Below are positions 39,856 through 48,397 of a stretch of 64,000 nt of DNA, one piece after another. Position numbers and translations under genes: made by a program. The notes beneath the pieces were generated by a model. It saw only the letters and a list, made by a program, of their open reading frames with translations, did no database searches and was not told the origin of the DNA. Origin of the DNA: Streptomyces sp. H39-S7 (GTDB lineage Bacteria; Actinomycetota; Actinomycetes; Streptomycetales; Streptomycetaceae); NCBI RefSeq assembly GCF_027158205.1, contig NZ_JAPVLU010000029.1:58046-122045 (forward strand), in the 5' to 3' direction. The number at the start of each line of letters is the position of its first letter. The first letter of the stretch is position 1.

Positions 39856-41139
39856 TCAGCCCTTGAAGCGGGGGAACGCGGAGCGGCCGGCGTAGACCGC
39901 CGCGTCGTCCAGGATCTCCTCGATGCGCAGGAGCTGGTTGTACTTGGCGACACGCTCGGAGCGGGCCGGGGCGCCGGTCTTGATCTGGCCGCAGTTGGTG
40001 GCGACGGCGAGGTCGGCGATGGTGACGTCCTCGGTCTCACCGGAGCGGTGCGACATCATGCACTTGAAGCCGTTGCGCTGCGCCAGCTCGACCGCGTCCA
40101 GGGTCTCGGTGAGCGAGCCGATCTGGTTGACCTTGACGAGCAGCGCGTTGGCCGAGCCCTCGTCGATGCCGCGCTGCAGGCGCTCCGGGTTGGTGACGAA
40201 GAGGTCGTCGCCGACGATCTGGACCTTGTCGCCGAGCTTGGCGGTGAGGGCCTTCCAGCCCTCCCAGTCCTCCTCGTTCAGCGGGTCCTCGATGGAGACC
40301 AGCGGGTACGCGGCGACGAGCTCGGCGTAGTAGTCCGAGAGCTCGCCGGCGGAGATCTGCTTGCCCTCGAAGGTGTACGTGCCGTCCTCGTTGTGGAACT
40401 CGGAGGCGGCGACGTCCAGCGCGAGTGCGATGTCCTGGCCGGGCTGGTAGCCGGCCTTCTTGATGGCCTCGACGATGAGGTCGAGCGCCTCGCGGTTGGA
40501 GTCGAGGTTCGGCGCGAAGCCGCCCTCGTCACCGAGGCCGGTGGAGAGCCCGCGCTCCTTCAGCACGCCCTTGAGCGTGTGGTAGACCTCGGCGCCCCAG
40601 CGCAGGGCCTCGGAGAAGGACTCGGCACCGATCGGCGCGATCATGAACTCCTGGATGTCCACGTTCGAGTCGGCGTGCGACCCGCCGTTCAGGATGTTCA
40701 TCATCGGGACCGGCAGGACGTGCGCGTTCGGGCCGCCGAGGTAGCGGAAGAGCGGCAGGTCCGACGCCTCGGAGGCGGCGTGCGCGACGGCGAGCGAGAC
40801 GCCGAGGATGGCGTTGGCGCCGAGCGAGGACTTGTCCGGGGTGGCGTCCAGGTCGAACATCGCCTGGTCGATCAGCCGCTGCTCGGTGGCGTCGTAGCCG
40901 ACCAGCTCCGGGCCGATCTGTTCGATGACGGCGAGAACGGCCTTCTCGACGCCCTTGCCCATGTAGCGGCTCTTGTCACCGTCGCGAAGCTCCAGGGCTT
41001 CGAACGCTCCGGTCGAGGCACCGGACGGCACGGCCGCGCGGCCGGTGCTGCCGTCGTCGAGGCCGACCTCGACCTCGACGGTGGGGTTGCCTCGTGAGTC
41101 GAGGATTTCCCGGGCTACGACGACGTCGATGGACGGCAC
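39856..41139 (-). CDS. eno: Enolase (2-phosphoglycerate dehydratase)
   Basis: A 427-residue enolase. GTG 41139 (VPSIDVVVAREILDSRGNPTVEVEV) has AAGGAGA 8 nt upstream. Conserved parts are ATPDKSSLGANAILGVSLA, MNILNGGSHADSNVDIQEFMIAP, LGDEGGFAPNL, SIEDPLNEEDWEGW, VGDDLFVTN, VKVNQIGSLTET and the signature MSHRSGETEDVTIADLAVA. The size is normal. It catalyses 2-phosphoglycerate to phosphoenolpyruvate with Mg2+. Synteny with divIC, DUF501 and ppx is the standard actinobacterial arrangement. Confidence 0.98.
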   Translation of the reverse strand: MPSIDVVVAREILDSRGNPTVEVEVGLDDGSTGRAAVPSGASTGAFEALELRDGDKSRYMGKGVEKAVLAVIEQIGPELVGYDATEQRLIDQAMFDLDATPDKSSLGANAILGVSLAVAHAASEASDLPLFRYLGGPNAHVLPVPMMNILNGGSHADSNVDIQEFMIAPIGAESFSEALRWGAEVYHTLKGVLKERGLSTGLGDEGGFAPNLDSNREALDLIVEAIKKAGYQPGQDIALALDVAASEFHNEDGTYTFEGKQISAGELSDYYAELVAAYPLVSIEDPLNEEDWEGWKALTAKLGDKVQIVGDDLFVTNPERLQRGIDEGSANALLVKVNQIGSLTETLDAVELAQRNGFKCMMSHRSGETEDVTIADLAVATNCGQIKTGAPARSERVAKYNQLLRIEEILDDAAVYAGRSAFPRFKG

Positions 41140-41311
41140 GAGTGTCTCCTTCAGGCTGTGTACAGCTGATGCGTGTCTCTCTGCGCTTTGCGACACGAGC
41201 CTAACCGCCCCGGGAGGGTAGACCAGTCGATCGGCCGACCCATGAGACGAAAAGAGGCCCAAAGGCTGACAACAGGTGACCAAAGCCGCCTTAAGGTCCG
41301 CGTGACCAACG

Positions 41312-41368
41312 CCAGAACCCCGGCCCGGCACGCTCGGGGGGAGTGCGTGCCTGGCCGGGGAGCTCTGG
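41312..41368 (-). terminator. Terminator of rpfA
   Basis: Long imperfect hairpin: CCAGA-CCCCGGCC-GGCACGC (41312-41333) pairs with GCGTGCC-GGCCGGGG-TCTGG (41345-41368), with two small mismatches. It lies 22 bp past the rpfA stop on its strand. Confidence 0.75.
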
Positions 41369-41389
41369 GGATCAGCCGAGCGGCAGTGC

Positions 41390-42100
41390 TCAGCCGAGGT
41401 GCAGCTGCTGGCCCGGGTAGATCAGGTCGGCGTCGCTGACGACGGACTTGTTCAGCTCGAACAGCTTCTCCCAGCCGCCGGCGACGTGCTGCGCCTGAGC
41501 GATCTTGGAGAGGCTGTCACCCGTGACGACCTTGTACTCGCCGTCGCCCTGCTGGACCGGCGCGGCCTTCTTGGTCTCGACCGGCTTCGCGGCGGGCTTG
41601 CTCTTCTTCACCGGGGTGCGCTTCTCGGAGGTACCGCGGCTGGCGGTCTCCGAGGTGTCACGCGACGAGTCGGAGGTGGAGCTCTTCGCGGAAGACGAAG
41701 AGGACGCAGAACCGGAGGTGTCGACCTGGGCGGACTCGCCACCGGCGGTCAGGTTGCCGGCGCCGGCGCAGGCCCAGGCACCGGGACCCTGCAGCGCGAG
41801 CAGCTTCTCGGCCACCGCTATCTGCTGGTCCTTGGTGGCGAGGTCGGCGCGGGAGGCGTACGCGGTGCCGCCGGCGGCTTCCCAGCTGGACTGCGAGAAC
41901 TGCAGGCCACCGTAGTAGCCGTTGCCGGTGTTGATGGACCAGTTGCCGCCGGACTCGCACTGGGCGACAGCGTCCCAGGTGGCGACGGAGGCGGCGGAGG
42001 CGCCCGAGGCACCCATCAGCGGAACGGCGATCGCGGCGGTGGTGACACCGGCGATGGCGGCGAGGCGGGTGAACTTGGACGCGCGGCGGTGCTTAGCCAT
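41390..42100 (-). CDS. rpfA: Resuscitation-promoting factor-like transglycosylase with LysM
   Basis: A 236-residue secreted protein from ATG 42100 (MAKHRRASKFTRLA). A signal peptide (1-36, ASGASA) is followed by an Rpf/transglycosylase domain (about 37-115) with WDAVAQCESGGNWSINTGNGYYGGLQFS; the catalytic Glu is Glu49. A Ser/Thr/Lys linker (about 120-185) and a C-terminal LysM (188-236, EYKVVTGDSLSKIAQAQHV) complete it. It should cut peptidoglycan glycan strands during spore germination. The upstream leader contains a c-di-AMP (ydaO) riboswitch, as described for rpfA of S. coelicolor. Next to rpfC, a paralogue. Confidence 0.93.
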   Translation of the reverse strand: MAKHRRASKFTRLAAIAGVTTAAIAVPLMGASGASAASVATWDAVAQCESGGNWSINTGNGYYGGLQFSQSSWEAAGGTAYASRADLATKDQQIAVAEKLLALQGPGAWACAGAGNLTAGGESAQVDTSGSASSSSSAKSSTSDSSRDTSETASRGTSEKRTPVKKSKPAAKPVETKKAAPVQQGDGEYKVVTGDSLSKIAQAQHVAGGWEKLFELNKSVVSDADLIYPGQQLHLG

Positions 42101-42117
42101 GGTGTTTCATCCTCACC

Positions 42118-42314
42118 GACGCCTACGAGGTCAGCTGTCGGGTTCGGGCGTGAGTTGCCCGGCCGCACGGCTCGCACCGCGCTGCTTCACCCCAAGCCGG
42201 TCCGTCCCCCACGAGTTCGGGTCCGGGCCGGCGGAAGACCTTGGGTCCCCCGCTCCTGCCTACGGCGCTTTCGCGTCGACTGTTCCCGTCGGTCGGCGGC
42301 AGGACTAGGCGATC
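42118..42314 (-). ncRNA. c-di-AMP (ydaO/yuaA) riboswitch in rpfA leader
   Basis: Minus-strand leader 18-214 nt upstream of the rpfA start. It contains the conserved ydaO landmarks in order: an ATCGCCTAGTCCTGCC 5' part, the GCGGGGGACCCAAGG block at about 42240-42252, CTTGGGGTGAAGC at about 42184-42196 (whose CTTGGG pairs with CCCAAG), and the 3' block CGAACCCGACAGCTGAC and CTCGTAGGC. c-di-AMP binding to such RNAs turns expression off. The rpfA riboswitch of Streptomyces coelicolor has been reported to do this. The fold was judged from conserved motifs only. Confidence 0.85.
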
Positions 42315-42348
42315 CTGACCGGCGGGGCCCGCTGTGGCGAGCAGTACG

Positions 42349-42378
42349 ACGTTAAGCACACGATCCCGGCGAGGACAA
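42349..42378 (-). promoter_or_regulatory. Candidate rpfA promoter
   Basis: Minus-strand TTGTCC (42378-42373) and TAACGT (42354-42349) separated by 18 nt, just upstream of the riboswitch. Predicted transcript start is near 42341, giving a leader of about 240 nt. Confidence 0.55.
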
Positions 42379-42550
42379 ACATCCGGGGGTCCCGCACCAA
42401 GTCCCCCATCCGGCTGAGCGACCGCACAGATTCGCAGGTCGGAAGGGAGAAAAGCGACACAGTGCGAGCGGGCCGTCACAGCCGCCGCGGAGACCCTTGT
42501 CACAGGATCCGGGGGTGCCGGGATCGTGTCGAACGGTCGGTCAGGCGGTC

Positions 42551-43522
42551 TCAGTAGCTCAAGTCGAGGTGCTGGCCGGGGAGGATAAGGTCCGGATTGT
42601 CCCCAACAATCCGGTCATTGGCGCCATACAGCGCCTTCCATCCGCCCTGCAGATGGTGGTCGGCGACGATGTCGCACAGGTTGTCGCCGGGCAGGACGAC
42701 GTAGTCGCCGTCGCCCGCCGCGTCGCCCTGGCCGGTGTTCTGGGCGCCGCTCCCACCATCGGAGTCGGCGGCGCCCGCGGTCCGGTCCGCGTCGCGCGAG
42801 GCGCGGTCAGTGGCGGTCCCGTCGGAGGACTCCGTCGACTCGGGCTTGGCGTGCTTGCCCTGGCTCCGGCCCGGAGTGGTGTCCGCGAGGTCAGGCGTGA
42901 CGCTGGGGGCGGCCGGGGTGGTGGTCGGCGCGGTGGGGTCCGAGGGAACGGTCGCCGGGTCGTCGGTCGCCGGAGTGCCGGTGGGAGTCGACGGGGTCGT
43001 CGGCGTCGTCGTCACCGCAGGCGTCGTGGGGGCCGCAGGCGTCGTAGGCGCCGCGGGGACCGCCGGCTTCGTGGTGGGCGCCGTGGGCGTCGTCACGGGG
43101 ATGGACGGCAGGATCGAGCCCGGGTCGACCTGCGGCGGCGCTCCGCCGGCGACGAGCCCCGCGGGTCCCGAGCAACCGGGCCAGGCTTCCGGACCGAGTT
43201 CGGCGAGCAGCGTCTCGGCCACGGCGATCTGCTGCGAACGGCTCGCCAGGTCGGGGCGCTCGGCGTAGACCGTGCCGCCGTACTGCTCCCAGGTGTTCTC
43301 GGTGATCGCCAGACCGCCGTAGAAGCCGTTTCCGGTGTTGGCGCTCCACATGCCGCCGCTCTCGCACGCCGCGACCTTGTCCCAGACCTTGACATCGGCT
43401 GCCTGCGCGGCGCCCGCACCGAGCAGTGGGAGGGCGATCCCGGCTCCTGTCACCGCGACCACCACGACGGCGGTAGAGGCCTGGCGCGGTCGGCGATGTC
43501 TGCCGTTCCCGGACTTCAGCAT
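42551..43522 (-). CDS. rpfC: Resuscitation-promoting factor-like protein, Pro/Thr-rich, LysM
   Basis: A 323-residue secreted protein from ATG 43522 (MLKSGNGRHRRPRQAS), with GGAG about 12 nt upstream. A signal peptide (to about residue 42) precedes an Rpf domain (about 43-120) with the catalytic Glu54 in VAACESGGMWSANTGNGFYGG. Then comes a long low-complexity linker of about 130 residues rich in TP, AP and TT repeats, and a C-terminal LysM (273-323, DYVVLPGDNLCDIVADHH). It is paralogous to rpfA and lies 450 bp from it, in the same orientation. I recall the S. coelicolor counterpart being called RpfC; naming is by locus. Confidence 0.88.
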   Translation of the reverse strand: MLKSGNGRHRRPRQASTAVVVVAVTGAGIALPLLGAGAAQAADVKVWDKVAACESGGMWSANTGNGFYGGLAITENTWEQYGGTVYAERPDLASRSQQIAVAETLLAELGPEAWPGCSGPAGLVAGGAPPQVDPGSILPSIPVTTPTAPTTKPAVPAAPTTPAAPTTPAVTTTPTTPSTPTGTPATDDPATVPSDPTAPTTTPAAPSVTPDLADTTPGRSQGKHAKPESTESSDGTATDRASRDADRTAGAADSDGGSGAQNTGQGDAAGDGDYVVLPGDNLCDIVADHHLQGGWKALYGANDRIVGDNPDLILPGQHLDLSY

Positions 43523-43547
43523 GCGGTCACCATCTCCAAAAAAAGAT

Positions 43548-43576
43548 CGACTACGGTCCTGCGTCATATGCGTCAA
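43548..43576 (-). promoter_or_regulatory. Candidate rpfC promoter
   Basis: Minus-strand TTGACG (43576-43571) and TAGTCG (43553-43548) with a 17-nt spacer, about 25-55 bp upstream of the rpfC start. The -35 is close to the vegetative consensus. Confidence 0.55.
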
Positions 43577-43731
43577 GCCTGCGATGACCGCAGAACGTAG
43601 CGGTGTTGACCGTCGCATCACAAGTCGGTGTAGCGATCATCACGCTCAGGTCACGGTCGATTCCGTCGTTTACCTCGTGTTCTGGACATTTTTGACGCTC
43701 CATCAGGGTTTAGCCGGATGAAAGACCGGTC

Positions 43732-45066
43732 TCAGGGCGTCGATCCGGGGATTCCGCTTTCTCCGCCTCCGCCGGGTCCACCGGCGCGGGCTTCCGGGGT
43801 AAAGCCCACCGGCAGTGTCCGCAGCCCGCGCATGATGAGTCCGCCGCGCCACCGCAGGTCGTCCGGCTCGGCCGCCATCCGCAGATCCGGGAGCCGGGTC
43901 AGCAGCGTCGCGAGCGCGGACTGCGCCTCCAGACGGGCCAGCGGCGCGCCCAGGCAGTAGTGGATGCCGTGCCCGTAACCGACGTGCTGGTTGTCGCGGC
44001 GTGCCAGGTCCAACGTGTCGGGCCCGTCGAACCGGTCGGGGTCGCGGTCGGCCGCCGCCAGCACCACCAGCACCGGCTCGCCCTCGCCGATCCGCTGCCC
44101 GCCGATCGTCAGCGACTCCGTCGCGAACCGCCAGGTCGCCAACTCGACCGGCCCGTCGTACCGCAGCAGTTCCTCCACCGCGGTCTCCAGCAGGTCGCTC
44201 TCACCGCGGGCGACCGACGCCTGGAGCAGCGCGCGCTGCTCCGGGTGGCGCAGCAGCGTGTGGACGCCGTTGCCGATGAGGTTCACGGTGGTCTCGAAAC
44301 CGGCGAAGAGCAGGATGAAGGCCATCGCGGCCGCCTCGTTCTCCGACAGGTGCTCCCCGTGGTCGCTGGCCCTGATCAGGCCGGAGATCAGGTCGTCGCC
44401 GAGGTCCGCGCGCTTGCGGTGGATCAGCTCCAGCAGGTACGCCCGCATCTTCTTCACCGACCGGGCAACGCCGCCGCGCGGTCCGCCGCCGTGGCGGATC
44501 ATCATCCCCGCCCAGTCCCGGAAGTCGTCCTGGTCCTCGGGCGGGACGCCCAGCAGGTCGCAGATCGCGTAGATGGGGAGCGGGAAGGCGAACTCGTGGA
44601 TGAGGTCCGCCTCCGACTTCAGCGCGCCCGTCGCGTCCTTCTGCAGGCCGTCGATGAGCCCGTCGGTCAGTTCCTGCACGCGCGGTGCGAACTCCGCGAT
44701 CCGGCGCGGGGTGAACGCCTTGGAGACGAGCCGGCGCAGCCGGGTGTGGTCCGGCGGATCGATGTTCAGCAGGTGCGTCATCAGATCGGCGCCGCGCTCG
44801 CCCGGGATGCCCACCTTGTTCTTGGCGTTGGCGCCCTCGCTGTGGTGGCCCCGGTTCTTGCTGAGCCGCCCGTCCGCGAGCGCCTGCCGCGCGTCCGCGT
44901 ACCGCGTCACCAGCCAGGCGTCGACGCCGCTGGGAAGGGTGGTCCTGTGCACCGGCGCGTGCTCGCGCAGCCAGGCGTACGCCGGGTACGGATCGGCGGC
45001 GAACTCCCAGGTGAAGAGGGGGGGGGCGGGGGGGGGCGCGGGGATGGCGGCAGTCTCGTCAGGCAC
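43732..45066 (-). CDS. Cytochrome P450 (CYP107-like)
   Basis: A 444-residue P450 from ATG 45066 (MPDETAAIPAPPPAPPLFTWEFA). The I-helix motif is FILLFAGFETTVN, the ExxR motif lies within VEELLRYDGPVELATWRF, and the heme-binding loop is GYGHGIHYCLGAPLARLEAQ, giving the Cys thiolate. Electrons would come from a ferredoxin and ferredoxin reductase, neither of which is nearby. By locus it corresponds to the S. coelicolor P450 next to rpfA, which I recall being CYP107U1 and linked to sporulation. Substrate unknown. Its 5' end overlaps the end of the endonuclease V gene by 8 nt. Confidence 0.93.
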   Translation of the reverse strand: MPDETAAIPAPPPAPPLFTWEFAADPYPAYAWLREHAPVHRTTLPSGVDAWLVTRYADARQALADGRLSKNRGHHSEGANAKNKVGIPGERGADLMTHLLNIDPPDHTRLRRLVSKAFTPRRIAEFAPRVQELTDGLIDGLQKDATGALKSEADLIHEFAFPLPIYAICDLLGVPPEDQDDFRDWAGMMIRHGGGPRGGVARSVKKMRAYLLELIHRKRADLGDDLISGLIRASDHGEHLSENEAAAMAFILLFAGFETTVNLIGNGVHTLLRHPEQRALLQASVARGESDLLETAVEELLRYDGPVELATWRFATESLTIGGQRIGEGEPVLVVLAAADRDPDRFDGPDTLDLARRDNQHVGYGHGIHYCLGAPLARLEAQSALATLLTRLPDLRMAAEPDDLRWRGGLIMRGLRTLPVGFTPEARAGGPGGGGESGIPGSTP

Positions 45067-45760
45067 CCCCTGACGCTAGCGCGTCCCGGCACAGGCGGTC
45101 GGCGAGCCGGGTCGTCTGCGGCAGCCGGTACTCCGGCGCGAGTGCGAGGACGTGCCGGCAGGCGGTGTCCAGGTCGATGCGGTGCCCTGTCGACACATAG
45201 ACCGGTTTGACGCCCCGCTGGGTGCGCAGCGCGCGGCCCACGGTCTCCCCGCCGTCGACGAGCGGTGCGGACGCGCCGCGTTCAGGGCCCAGCGCGGCCG
45301 GGTCGTGGCTCCCGGTGAACGGCGTCTTGGCCACCCCGGCCGTCGGAATGCCGGTGATCACCCCGAGGTGGCAGGCGAGGCCGAAGCGGCGGGGGTGCGC
45401 CAGCCCGTGGCCGTCGCAGACCAACAGGTCGGGGACGGTGTTCAGCTTGCGCAGCGCCTCGACCAGGGTGGGCAGTTCGCGGAACGCGAACAGGCCGGGG
45501 ATGTAGGGGAACGAGGTCTCGGCAACGGCTGTCGCCTGCTCCACCGGCGCGAGGGTCCGCACGTCCAGCACGACGACGGCCGCGGCCACCCGGTCGCCCG
45601 TGCCGTTGCCGTCGCCCGCGTAGGCGACGTCGAGCCCGGCGACGAAGCGCGGCTCCCGCGGCCCCGGACCGAGGTGGTCCGCGCGCTCCCGCAACCGGTC
45701 CTGGATCTCCCGCGCCTGCGCCTCACCGGCGGGCCACTCGTGCGGTACGTCGATCTGCAT
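45059..45760 (-). CDS. nfi: Endonuclease V (deoxyinosine 3'-endonuclease)
   Basis: A 233-residue nuclease. Visible family motifs are FVAGLDVAYAG (catalytic Asp), VVVLDVRTLAPVEQATAVAETSFPYIPGLFAFRELP, LLVCDGHGLAHPRRFGLACHLGVITGIPTAGVAKT and KPVYVSTGHRIDLDTACR. It cuts DNA at the second phosphate 3' of deaminated bases. Start ATG 45760 (MQIDVPHEW). Immediately upstream is mazG on the same strand. The 8-nt overlap with the P450 gene makes an operon likely. Confidence 0.95.
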   Translation of the reverse strand: MQIDVPHEWPAGEAQAREIQDRLRERADHLGPGPREPRFVAGLDVAYAGDGNGTGDRVAAAVVVLDVRTLAPVEQATAVAETSFPYIPGLFAFRELPTLVEALRKLNTVPDLLVCDGHGLAHPRRFGLACHLGVITGIPTAGVAKTPFTGSHDPAALGPERGASAPLVDGGETVGRALRTQRGVKPVYVSTGHRIDLDTACRHVLALAPEYRLPQTTRLADRLCRDALASGGA

Positions 45761-45808
45761 GGGAGAACGCTACGTTGCGGCCTGGGGCCCGCCGCGGGCC
45801 GGGCCGGG

Positions 45809-46780
45809 CTACTCCGCGGCGCGCAGGGCCTCGCGGTAGCGGCGGGCGGCTGCCCGCAGCGCGGACTCCGCGTCGAGCCCGGCGGCGGTGGCCGCGGTCG
45901 CGAGCGCCAGCAACAGGTCGCCCAGCGCCGTCTCGTCCGCCGGCAGCGCGATGCCCGCGGCGTCCGGCAATGGCAGCCCGGCCCGGCGCGCGCGCCCGGT
46001 GAGCTGTGCGGCCAGCGCGAGCGCCGGCTGCCCGACCGGCACCCCGTCCGTCACCGAGTCGCGCTGCTTCTCTATCGCCTTCAGCCGGGCCCAGTTCTCC
46101 TGGACGGCCTCGGGGGTCTCGGCGACCTCGTCGCCGAAGATGTGCGGGTGCCGGTGGATGAGCTTGTCGACGAGCGTGCCGGCGACGTCGTCGATCGAGA
46201 ACGGCTCCTCCGCGTCGTCCTCGGCGATCCGGGAGTGGAAGACGACCTGCAGCAGGACGTCCCCCAACTCCTCGCGCAGCGACTCCCGGTCGCCCTCCTC
46301 GATCGCCTCGACCAGTTCGTACATCTCCTCGATGCCGTACTTGGCGAGGTCCGTGTGGGTCCGCTCCCGGGTCCACGGGCACTCCGCGCGGATCCGGTCC
46401 ATGACCTGCACGAGGTCGAGCAGCCGCGCGCCCGGCAGGTCGTACGAGCCGGGCAGCAGCTCCAGATCCGGCATCGCGACGAGCCCCGACCCGCCGAGGC
46501 GGGCCAGTTCACCGGTGACCGCGGGGTCGTTGTCGGCGGCCGGCAGGTAGACGACGGTCCGCTCACCGGCGGTGGCGTCCACCAGCTCCCGCCCGGTCGG
46601 CGCGGCGTGCACGACGTGCACACCGGCCTCCCGCAGGTACGGGAGCTGCGGGTGCCCGGGGTCCGCGCAGATGACCTGGTCGGCCCCGCGCAGCAGTTCC
46701 CACGCGGGCCACGACAGCAGGCCGGGCGCCACCCGGTGACTGGTGGTGAGCAGTACGAGGCGGCCGGGGGCGGGGGTCAT
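45809..46780 (-). CDS. mazG: MazG-family nucleoside triphosphate pyrophosphohydrolase
   Basis: A 323-residue protein; ATG 46780 (MTPAPGRLVLLTTSH) is taken, with a GTG at 46792 possible. An N-terminal domain (about 1-105) is a degenerate methylase-like fold (GADQVICADPGHPQLPYLREAGV). The MazG domain (about 110-240) has EEMYELVEAIEEGDRESLREELGDVLLQVVFHSRIAEDD, whose Glu/Asp residues bind Mg2+ and hydrolyse NTPs. A helical C-terminal region completes it. It cleanses non-canonical NTPs and damps stringent-type nucleotide pools. It sits next to nfi, which also protects against damaged bases. Confidence 0.92.
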   Translation of the reverse strand: MTPAPGRLVLLTTSHRVAPGLLSWPAWELLRGADQVICADPGHPQLPYLREAGVHVVHAAPTGRELVDATAGERTVVYLPAADNDPAVTGELARLGGSGLVAMPDLELLPGSYDLPGARLLDLVQVMDRIRAECPWTRERTHTDLAKYGIEEMYELVEAIEEGDRESLREELGDVLLQVVFHSRIAEDDAEEPFSIDDVAGTLVDKLIHRHPHIFGDEVAETPEAVQENWARLKAIEKQRDSVTDGVPVGQPALALAAQLTGRARRAGLPLPDAAGIALPADETALGDLLLALATAATAAGLDAESALRAAARRYREALRAAE

Positions 46781-46855
46781 CGAGTCGTCCACCGCACGAA
46801 CCTACCCCGCCCCGCGCCCGGGGCCGTCCGCGTCCCCCGATCCGGTGGACCGCTC

Positions 46856-47497
46856 TCAGGCCCCCTGGACGGCGGGCGCCGCGACCGGGGCGAGCCAGGG
46901 CTCCTGCGTGGCGCCCAGCTGAGCCTTCTGCGCGTCCCAGGTGCCGTAGCGGGGGTTCACGTCGATCCGCATGGTCTTGGCGGTCTTGGCGAGCAACTCG
47001 TTCAGCGCCGCGTTCCCGCCGTCGCTGCCCGGCTCGACGCCGAGGCTGGTGATGATCTTGCCCGCCTCGACCTGCAGCCGGCAGAAGGCGTCGATGTCGG
47101 AGGGAGCGACGTTGTACTTCTCCAGCAGCGTCGGCGCCAGCGCGTCCGCTCCTCCGGCCTGGGCCTCCAGCGCCGTCCGCATCCGGCCGACGTCGGAGCG
47201 GGTGACGGTGACCCCCGCGTCCGCGGCGACCCGGTCCAGCAGCCGGGTCACCACCATCGTGCCGAGCGTCTGGCTGGTGAGGTCGCTGCTTCCCTCGATC
47301 AGTGCCGCCGACTGGGGCGACTTCTCCTGCGCGGTGCGGACCGCGTTGACCTTCGACTGGAGGTCCGAGACGGAGATCGTCTCGTTCTCCACCACGGCGG
47401 CGGCCCCCGCATGCGGGGTGCCGCACGCGCTGATCACAGGGGTCATCGCCACGAGTGCGGCGGCGGCGAGCGAGACGGCGGTGCGTCGGCGGACCAT
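46856..47497 (-). CDS. SurA-like N-terminal domain lipoprotein
   Basis: A 213-residue lipoprotein from ATG 47497 (MVRRRTAVSLAAAALVAMTPVISACG), with GGGAGG 7 nt upstream; the alternative Met at 47512 is less likely. Lipidation Cys25 is in VISAC. The mature protein is a helical SurA/PrsA-type N-terminal chaperone fold (about 40-190: VVENETISVSDLQSKVNAVRTAQEK and LGTMVVTRLLDRVAADAGVTV). It has no PPIase (rotamase) domain, so it is a holdase or chaperone at most, on the outer face of the membrane. Same strand as mazG and nfi with a 75-bp gap. Confidence 0.85.
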   Translation of the reverse strand: MVRRRTAVSLAAAALVAMTPVISACGTPHAGAAAVVENETISVSDLQSKVNAVRTAQEKSPQSAALIEGSSDLTSQTLGTMVVTRLLDRVAADAGVTVTRSDVGRMRTALEAQAGGADALAPTLLEKYNVAPSDIDAFCRLQVEAGKIITSLGVEPGSDGGNAALNELLAKTAKTMRIDVNPRYGTWDAQKAQLGATQEPWLAPVAAPAVQGA

Positions 47498-47618
47498 GGT
47501 GCCTCCCGGCATGGGATCGAGCGGCGGTGCTTCGACCTTGCGAAGATCGAGGATATGGAGCGGACCGCCCCGATATCCAGCACTCCGCCGAACTCGCGCC
47601 GCCGTTCGGGCTTCCGGC

Positions 47619-48329
47619 TCAGCTCGTGGGCAGCTTCTCTGCCGGGCAGGTGTTCAGCTGCTTGCGCATCGCGTCCTTCTCCGCGGCGGTGACCCACACC
47701 CCGTACTTCTTCTTCACCGCGACCTGCCGCGCCACGTACGCGCACCGGTACGCCTTGTTCGGCGGCAGCCAGGTCGCGGTGTCACCGTCGCCCTTGGAGC
47801 GGTTGGCGGACGCGTCGGCGGCGATCAGGTTCATCGGGTCGTTGGCGAACTGCACCCGCTTGTCGGTGGTCCACTGCCCGGCACCCTTCTGCCAGGCGTC
47901 GGAGAGCGCGACCGCGTGGTCGATGTCGATCGTGCTCCTGCCCCGGGTGAAGGTGAGCTGCTGACCGGTGTACGGATCGTCGAGCTTGCCCGAGGAGACG
48001 ACGCAGTCGCCGCCCTTCTCCGCCCGAAACGTTTCCGCGGTGAGGTCGCGCTTCAGTATGTCGTCGCGCGTCCCGCAGCCGTTGTGGTCGGTGTCGACCC
48101 AGGACTTGCCGAACTTCTCCCGCGTGTAGCCGGTCTTCGGCGCGCGCCCCTTGACGGCCAGGGTGTCGACCGCGGCCAGCGCGCTGCCGCCGGGTGCGCT
48201 CTTGGCGGGTCCTTCGCCGTTGCCGGACCCGCTCTCGGTGTCGGCCTTGCAGCCCGCCGCGCCGAGCAGTCCGGCGACGGCCAGGCCGCAGAGGAGTATG
48301 TGTGGTGCCCGTGACCCGCGTTTGACCAT
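47619..48329 (-). CDS. Secreted HNH endonuclease-family lipoprotein (DUF1524)
   Basis: A 236-residue lipoprotein from ATG 48329. The signal peptide ends at LLGAAGC (Cys27), with a short acidic/Ser linker. The nuclease domain (about 55-230) has IDIDHAVALSDAWQKGA (catalytic His), the conserved Asn region FANDPMNLIAADASANRSKGD, and NKAYRCAYVARQVAVKKKYGVWV. Similar secreted nucleases digest environmental DNA. It has a disulphide-capable Cys pair (GCGTRDD and DCVVSS). It is separated from the SurA-like gene by 121 bp and from the kinase by 68 bp. Confidence 0.9.
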   Translation of the reverse strand: MVKRGSRAPHILLCGLAVAGLLGAAGCKADTESGSGNGEGPAKSAPGGSALAAVDTLAVKGRAPKTGYTREKFGKSWVDTDHNGCGTRDDILKRDLTAETFRAEKGGDCVVSSGKLDDPYTGQQLTFTRGRSTIDIDHAVALSDAWQKGAGQWTTDKRVQFANDPMNLIAADASANRSKGDGDTATWLPPNKAYRCAYVARQVAVKKKYGVWVTAAEKDAMRKQLNTCPAEKLPTS

Positions 48330-48397
48330 GTTCGCACCCTATGGCGTTGAATGCCCGGCGTACCCGGCGGCCCGGTCGGACCGCCCATCTGCTCGCC

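Larger units (their letters stand above)
42101..42550. other. Leader and promoter region between rpfA and rpfC
   Basis: A 450-bp gap with the rpfA leader (riboswitch 42118-42314) and promoter (42349-42378). The remaining part, about 42380-42550, holds the 3' flank of rpfC; no terminator for rpfC was recognised there. Confidence 0.6.
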
